Origin: VRUE01 sp047519745
GTDB lineage: Bacteria > Actinomycetota > Thermoleophilia > Solirubrobacterales > 70-9
Direction of reading: 5' to 3'
DNA length: 14,455 nt
Assembly: GCA_047519745.1 (NCBI GenBank)
Contig: JAPVSJ010000121.1
Span: 1-14,455, forward strand
Of the stretch, positions 11,476 to 14,455 are shown piece by piece. Position 1 is the first letter of the stretch, and each line of letters opens with the position of its first letter. Under the pieces are notes generated by a model. That model saw only the letters and a program-made list of their open reading frames with translations, had not been told where the DNA came from and did not search any database. The position numbers and the translations under genes are program-made.

Positions 11476-13419
11476 CTAAGCGGCTTCTGAGACCTTCCTC
11501 AGGCTCGGCGCCGGGGCCGGGGCGCCGAGCGGCATGACGATCGCCTCGCGTCCGGCCGGAGCGGCCGGACGGTGGCCGCGCAGGCGCTCGTGGCTGCAGA
11601 CGACGTAGCACCACTCCATCAGCCGCATCCGCGACGCGGGGTCCATCTCCTCGATCGTCGCCCCGACCAGGTAGCGCCCTTCGGCCTCGCGGCAGGAGCG
11701 GACCTCGACCTGCGCGGCGACCTCGTGCGCCTCCCCGGTCGCCTCCTCCAGTTCGAGCAGGACGGCTGGCCGCTCACCGACGCTCACCGGCGCATCGAGC
11801 ACGAGGCCGACCCCGGCGGCGCTGGCGTCGACGAGATGGCCGCCGATGTGGCCGCCGTCGGCGAAGCAGTGCGCGGGGGCTTCGCCCTCGAAGCGGTAGA
11901 CCTGGCGGCGCTGCTGGCGGCGGCCGACGGCGAGCAGGGTGCGCAGCACGCGGCGCAGCTCGATCAGGCCGAGCATGGGGACGATCGCGGCCGCGATCCC
12001 GGGCAGGTCGGGCAGCGGCCCCACGCCGGCGAGGTCGAGCAGGCGCAGCGCCGTTCCGCCCGCGAGGACGACACCCGCGACGATCACCAGGCGCAGCTTG
12101 CGCACGGCGTCGAGCCCGCCGCCGTCGACCCCCTGCTTCGGCGTCACCTTGAAGGCGGTGCGGCCGGGGCGGAAGATGCAGCGCAGCGCCCGCGTGTAGA
12201 TCTCCATCGTCATCAGCTCGTAGTGGGCGGTCTCGCCGATCTTCATGTAGCCGCGGGTCAGGGCCGAACCGGCGAGCAGGTTGAGGCTGACCGATGGCAG
12301 CCAGAGCGCCGCCAGCGCCACGACGCTGATCTTCATCGGCAGCTCGCCGGTCCACATCACCAGGCCGAGCGTCGCGAGCAGCAGCAGTCGCATCGGCGGC
12401 GCCAGGTAGGCGGCGAGGCTGACGAAGTAGGAAAGGCGCTGCACGGGCCGCAGCTCCTTGGCGCGCAGGGGGGACTCGGGCAGAGCGAAGACGGCGAGGT
12501 TGCCGCGCGCCCAGCGGTCGCGTTGCAGTAGGTAGCCGTCGAGGTCGTGTGGGGCCAGGCCCTGAACGAGGACCTCGTCGTGGTAGCGGCTGGTCCAGCC
12601 GTAGCGCAGCAGGCGGATCGTCGTGTGGAAGTCCTCGGCGATCGTCTCGGTGGCGACGCCGCCGATCTCGAGTAGGGCTTGGCGCCGCAGCAGGGCCGCC
12701 GAGCCGCACCAGTAGGCGGCGCCGTGGCGGTTCTTGCCGGGGCAGACGACGCGGTAGAAGAGCGACTGCTCATGGCGGCCGACGACGTAGTGCTGGACCG
12801 AGTCGTGGTTGAAGAAGTCGTGCGGGCTCTGCACCAGGGCAACCCGCTCGTCGTCGAAGTAGCCCACCATCGCGTCGAGCGCGTCCGGCATCGGCACGTG
12901 GTCGGCATCGAGCATCAGCACCAGCTCGCCGTCGGTGCGGGGGAGGGCGGCGTTGATGTTGCCCGCCTTCGCGTGGGAGTTGTCGGGACGGGTCAGATAC
13001 TCGGCCCCGGCGACCTTCGCCAGCTCCTCCATCTCGGGGCGCCGCCCGTCGTCGAGCAGGTAGGTCGTGTGCGGGTAGGTGAGGGCGCGGCAGCCGGCCA
13101 GGGTCGCCGCGACGACCTCGAAGGGCTCGTCGTAGGTGCAGACGTAGACGTCGACCGCGCGCCCAGGCGTCGCCGGCGGGCGCACTGCGGGAGGCCGTGA
13201 CCACGAATACCAGGCGAGGGTGCCGAGCGCCCAGAGTCCGTAGATCTCGGTCACGATCAACATCACGAAGGCGACCGGGCTGGCGCCCTGCCAGCTCCAA
13301 CCGATCCTCCAGGTCAGGTAGCCGACCCCCCAGACGAGTGCGCAGAGCGCGAAGGCGCGCAATGGCCCCGGATGGCGGTCGAACCAGCGGCCGATGCGGG
13401 TCTGCTCGCCGGCTTGCAT
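11476..13419 (-). CDS. Cellulose-synthase-like glycosyltransferase (GT2) with C-terminal PilZ domain
   Basis: 647-residue inner-membrane processive glycosyltransferase, BcsA-like. Two N-terminal helices (about 20-38, 49-72) are followed by a GT-A domain. This shows DDG (123-125), D-A-D (171-173), A-E-D (261-263; usual T-E-D) and Q-R-D-R-W (299-303, the QxxRW processivity motif). FYRVVCPGKNRHGAAYWCGSAAL is also typical. Helices follow at about 330-385 and 443-490. The PilZ domain starts with R501-x-x-x-R505 and contains D-A-S-A-A-G (531-536), the two cyclic-di-GMP-binding motifs, so activity is probably switched on by c-di-GMP. The polymer may be cellulose or another beta-glucan. The upstream GGDEF-HD-GYP gene ends 75 bases away on the same strand. 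No BcsB or BcsZ gene is in view. The start is ATG 13419. Confidence 0.93.
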   Translation of the reverse strand: MQAGEQTRIGRWFDRHPGPLRAFALCALVWGVGYLTWRIGWSWQGASPVAFVMLIVTEIYGLWALGTLAWYSWSRPPAVRPPATPGRAVDVYVCTYDEPFEVVAATLAGCRALTYPHTTYLLDDGRRPEMEELAKVAGAEYLTRPDNSHAKAGNINAALPRTDGELVLMLDADHVPMPDALDAMVGYFDDERVALVQSPHDFFNHDSVQHYVVGRHEQSLFYRVVCPGKNRHGAAYWCGSAALLRRQALLEIGGVATETIAEDFHTTIRLLRYGWTSRYHDEVLVQGLAPHDLDGYLLQRDRWARGNLAVFALPESPLRAKELRPVQRLSYFVSLAAYLAPPMRLLLLATLGLVMWTGELPMKISVVALAALWLPSVSLNLLAGSALTRGYMKIGETAHYELMTMEIYTRALRCIFRPGRTAFKVTPKQGVDGGGLDAVRKLRLVIVAGVVLAGGTALRLLDLAGVGPLPDLPGIAAAIVPMLGLIELRRVLRTLLAVGRRQQRRQVYRFEGEAPAHCFADGGHIGGHLVDASAAGVGLVLDAPVSVGERPAVLLELEEATGEAHEVAAQVEVRSCREAEGRYLVGATIEEMDPASRMRLMEWCYVVCSHERLRGHRPAAPAGREAIVMPLGAPAPAPSLRKVSEAA

Positions 13420-13451
13420 GCCACTTCATCGGCGACGGCGCAGGCGTCCTT

Positions 13452-13477
13452 GAGCCCGGCAGTCGCGTGCCCGGCTC
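13452..13477 (-). terminator. Imperfect hairpin between the GGDEF-HD-GYP and glycosyltransferase genes
   Basis: Arms 13452-13461 and 13468-13477 match at 9 of 10 positions around a 6-base loop, with no T-tract. It could attenuate or process the transcript between the two genes, or be incidental in DNA of this GC content. Confidence 0.3.
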
Positions 13478-13494
13478 GGCCGGCGCGACGGCGC

Positions 13495-14455
13495 TCAGCT
13501 GCGCGCCGTCGCCGCCCCGACGCTCTCAACGAAGAGCTCGACCAGCTGGGGATCGAACTGCGTCCCGGCTCCCTCGTAGAGGGCCTCCGTCGCGCGCTCC
13601 GCGCTCATCGGCTCCCGGTAGGGCCGTCCCTCGACCATCGCCTTGTAGGCGTCGCAGATCAGGATGATCCGCGAGCCGAGCGGGATCTCCTCACCCGCCA
13701 GACCGTCCGGGTAGCCACTGCCGTCCCAGCGCTCGTGCGTGGACCTGACCAGCTTGGCCACCTGGTTCATCGCCGGCGCCGCCGAGAGGACGCGCTCGCC
13801 GATCACCGTGTGCTTTCGCATCAGCGCCCACTCCGCGTCGGTCAGCCGGTCGCTCTTGTGGAGGATCTCGTCGGGGATCGCCACCTTGCCGATGTCGTGC
13901 AGCTCGGCGGCCCTGACCAGCACGTCGACGTCCTCCGCTTCGAGCCCCAGCGCGCGCCCCATCGTCGAGGCAAGCTGCGCGACCCCGTCGAGGTGGCGGT
14001 CGAGCTCGGGCTCGCGCTCGTGCAGCACGCGCAGCAGCACGCCGCGGGTCTGGCTCCTGGCCGAGTCGGCCCGCTGGCCCTTCTGCGCGTACATCCGCCG
14101 GTCTGCCAGGCGCAGGGCGTCGGTCGCCGTCGCGGCCTCGAGCGGGAGCCGGACCATGCCCCACGACGCGCCGATCGAGAAGCCGCCCCCGCGTTCGGTC
14201 AGCGCCTCCTCGGCAGCGACGCAGATCGCCCCGCTCTCCTCCGAGCGGGCCGAGGCGAGCACGCAGAACTCGTCGCCTCCGAGACGGTACGCGCTGCCGC
14301 TGGGCTTGACCGAGGCGGCGAGGTTCCGACCCAGGCGCCGCAGGAGGTCGTCTCCCGCCGGATGGCCGAAGCCGTCGTTGTAGGCCTTGAAGCCGTCGAG
14401 GTCGAAGAGCGCGAGGATGGTGCTCTCGGGGTGGGTCGAGGCCAGCGCGCCCTCT
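13495..14455 (-). CDS. GGDEF-HD-GYP cyclic-di-GMP turnover protein (5' part beyond window edge)
   Basis: 320 residues of the C-terminal part are visible. A GGDEF domain comes first, with the metal-binding FDLDGFKAYND, then GHPAGDDLL, then an intact R-L-G-G-D-E-F signature (GGDEF at 14280-14266), suggesting active diguanylate cyclase. The residues before it do not form an RxxD inhibitory site. An HD-GYP domain follows, with HDIGK (13899-13885), KHTVIGE, HERWDGSGYPDGLAGEEIP and the DAYKAM helix, expected to hydrolyse c-di-GMP. The first His of the usual H-H-E is Thr here (S-T-H-E), a variant common in actinobacteria as I recall. Synthesis and breakdown domains in one protein suggest a switchable enzyme; sensory domains may lie upstream outside the window. 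The neighbouring PilZ glycosyltransferase is the obvious effector. Confidence 0.93.
   Translation of the reverse strand, partial: EGALASTHPESTILALFDLDGFKAYNDGFGHPAGDDLLRRLGRNLAASVKPSGSAYRLGGDEFCVLASARSEESGAICVAAEEALTERGGGFSIGASWGMVRLPLEAATATDALRLADRRMYAQKGQRADSARSQTRGVLLRVLHEREPELDRHLDGVAQLASTMGRALGLEAEDVDVLVRAAELHDIGKVAIPDEILHKSDRLTDAEWALMRKHTVIGERVLSAAPAMNQVAKLVRSTHERWDGSGYPDGLAGEEIPLGSRIILICDAYKAMVEGRPYREPMSAERATEALYEGAGTQFDPQLVELFVESVGAATARS

Noticed and set aside
11464..11479. Palindrome-like TTAACCGCGGCTAA between the glycosyltransferase and DoxX-Rieske genes
   Set aside because: Short and imperfect, overlapping the glycosyltransferase stop codon. It could be an operator, but there is nothing further to support it.
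1..14455. CRISPR arrays, riboswitches, rRNA
   Set aside because: No regularly spaced repeats, recognisable aptamer cores or rRNA segments were seen by reading. A covariance-model search would be needed to exclude small RNAs.

Overview
The window is very GC-rich, with no operon-scale Shine-Dalgarno pattern, actinobacterial-type genes and two tRNA-Ser genes that do not encode CCA. It looks like chromosomal DNA of a high-GC actinobacterium. Protein style (a Cys-rich secreted protein, a DoxX-Rieske fusion, GGDEF-HD-GYP beside a PilZ glycosyltransferase) suggests Thermoleophilia/Solirubrobacterales, but that placement is inference.

Layout. 1-985 (minus): a hotdog thioesterase translationally coupled (4-base ATGA overlap) to an enoyl-CoA hydratase-family gene that runs off the left edge. 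1005-1121: a nested inverted-repeat/terminator structure. 1113-2525 (minus): pyruvate kinase, divergent from a cytochrome P450 (2584-4017, plus). 4064-4152: tRNA-Ser(GCU). 4185-4808 (minus): a secreted Cys-rich protein of unknown function, divergent from a fold-III PLP enzyme (5059-6270, plus). 6268-6318: a near-perfect bidirectional terminator whose stem ends are the stop codons of both convergent genes. 6316-8788 (minus): a sugar-lactone-oxidase-like flavoprotein downstream of an MFS transporter.

8878-10232 is the accessory part. tRNA-Ser(UGA) is followed 633 bases later by a copy of its own 3' part (53 of 56 bases identical), the signature of site-specific integration. The short segment between the copies holds an IS481-like end, repeated GGTGGCA motifs resembling integrase arm sites, and a small gene interrupted by an in-frame TGA. 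No integrase is left. A ribbon-helix-helix/ParE-RelE toxin-antitoxin pair sits just beyond the right copy.

10392-14455 (minus) reads in transcription order: a GGDEF-HD-GYP protein (cut by the window edge), a cellulose-synthase-like glycosyltransferase with a C-terminal PilZ domain, and a DoxX-Rieske membrane fusion. The first two form a plausible local cyclic-di-GMP circuit: turnover enzyme plus c-di-GMP-binding polysaccharide synthase.

A recurring theme is a TANNNT box 6-10 bases upstream of the start codon with no ribosome-binding site (at least six genes), which points to widespread leaderless or near-leaderless transcription.
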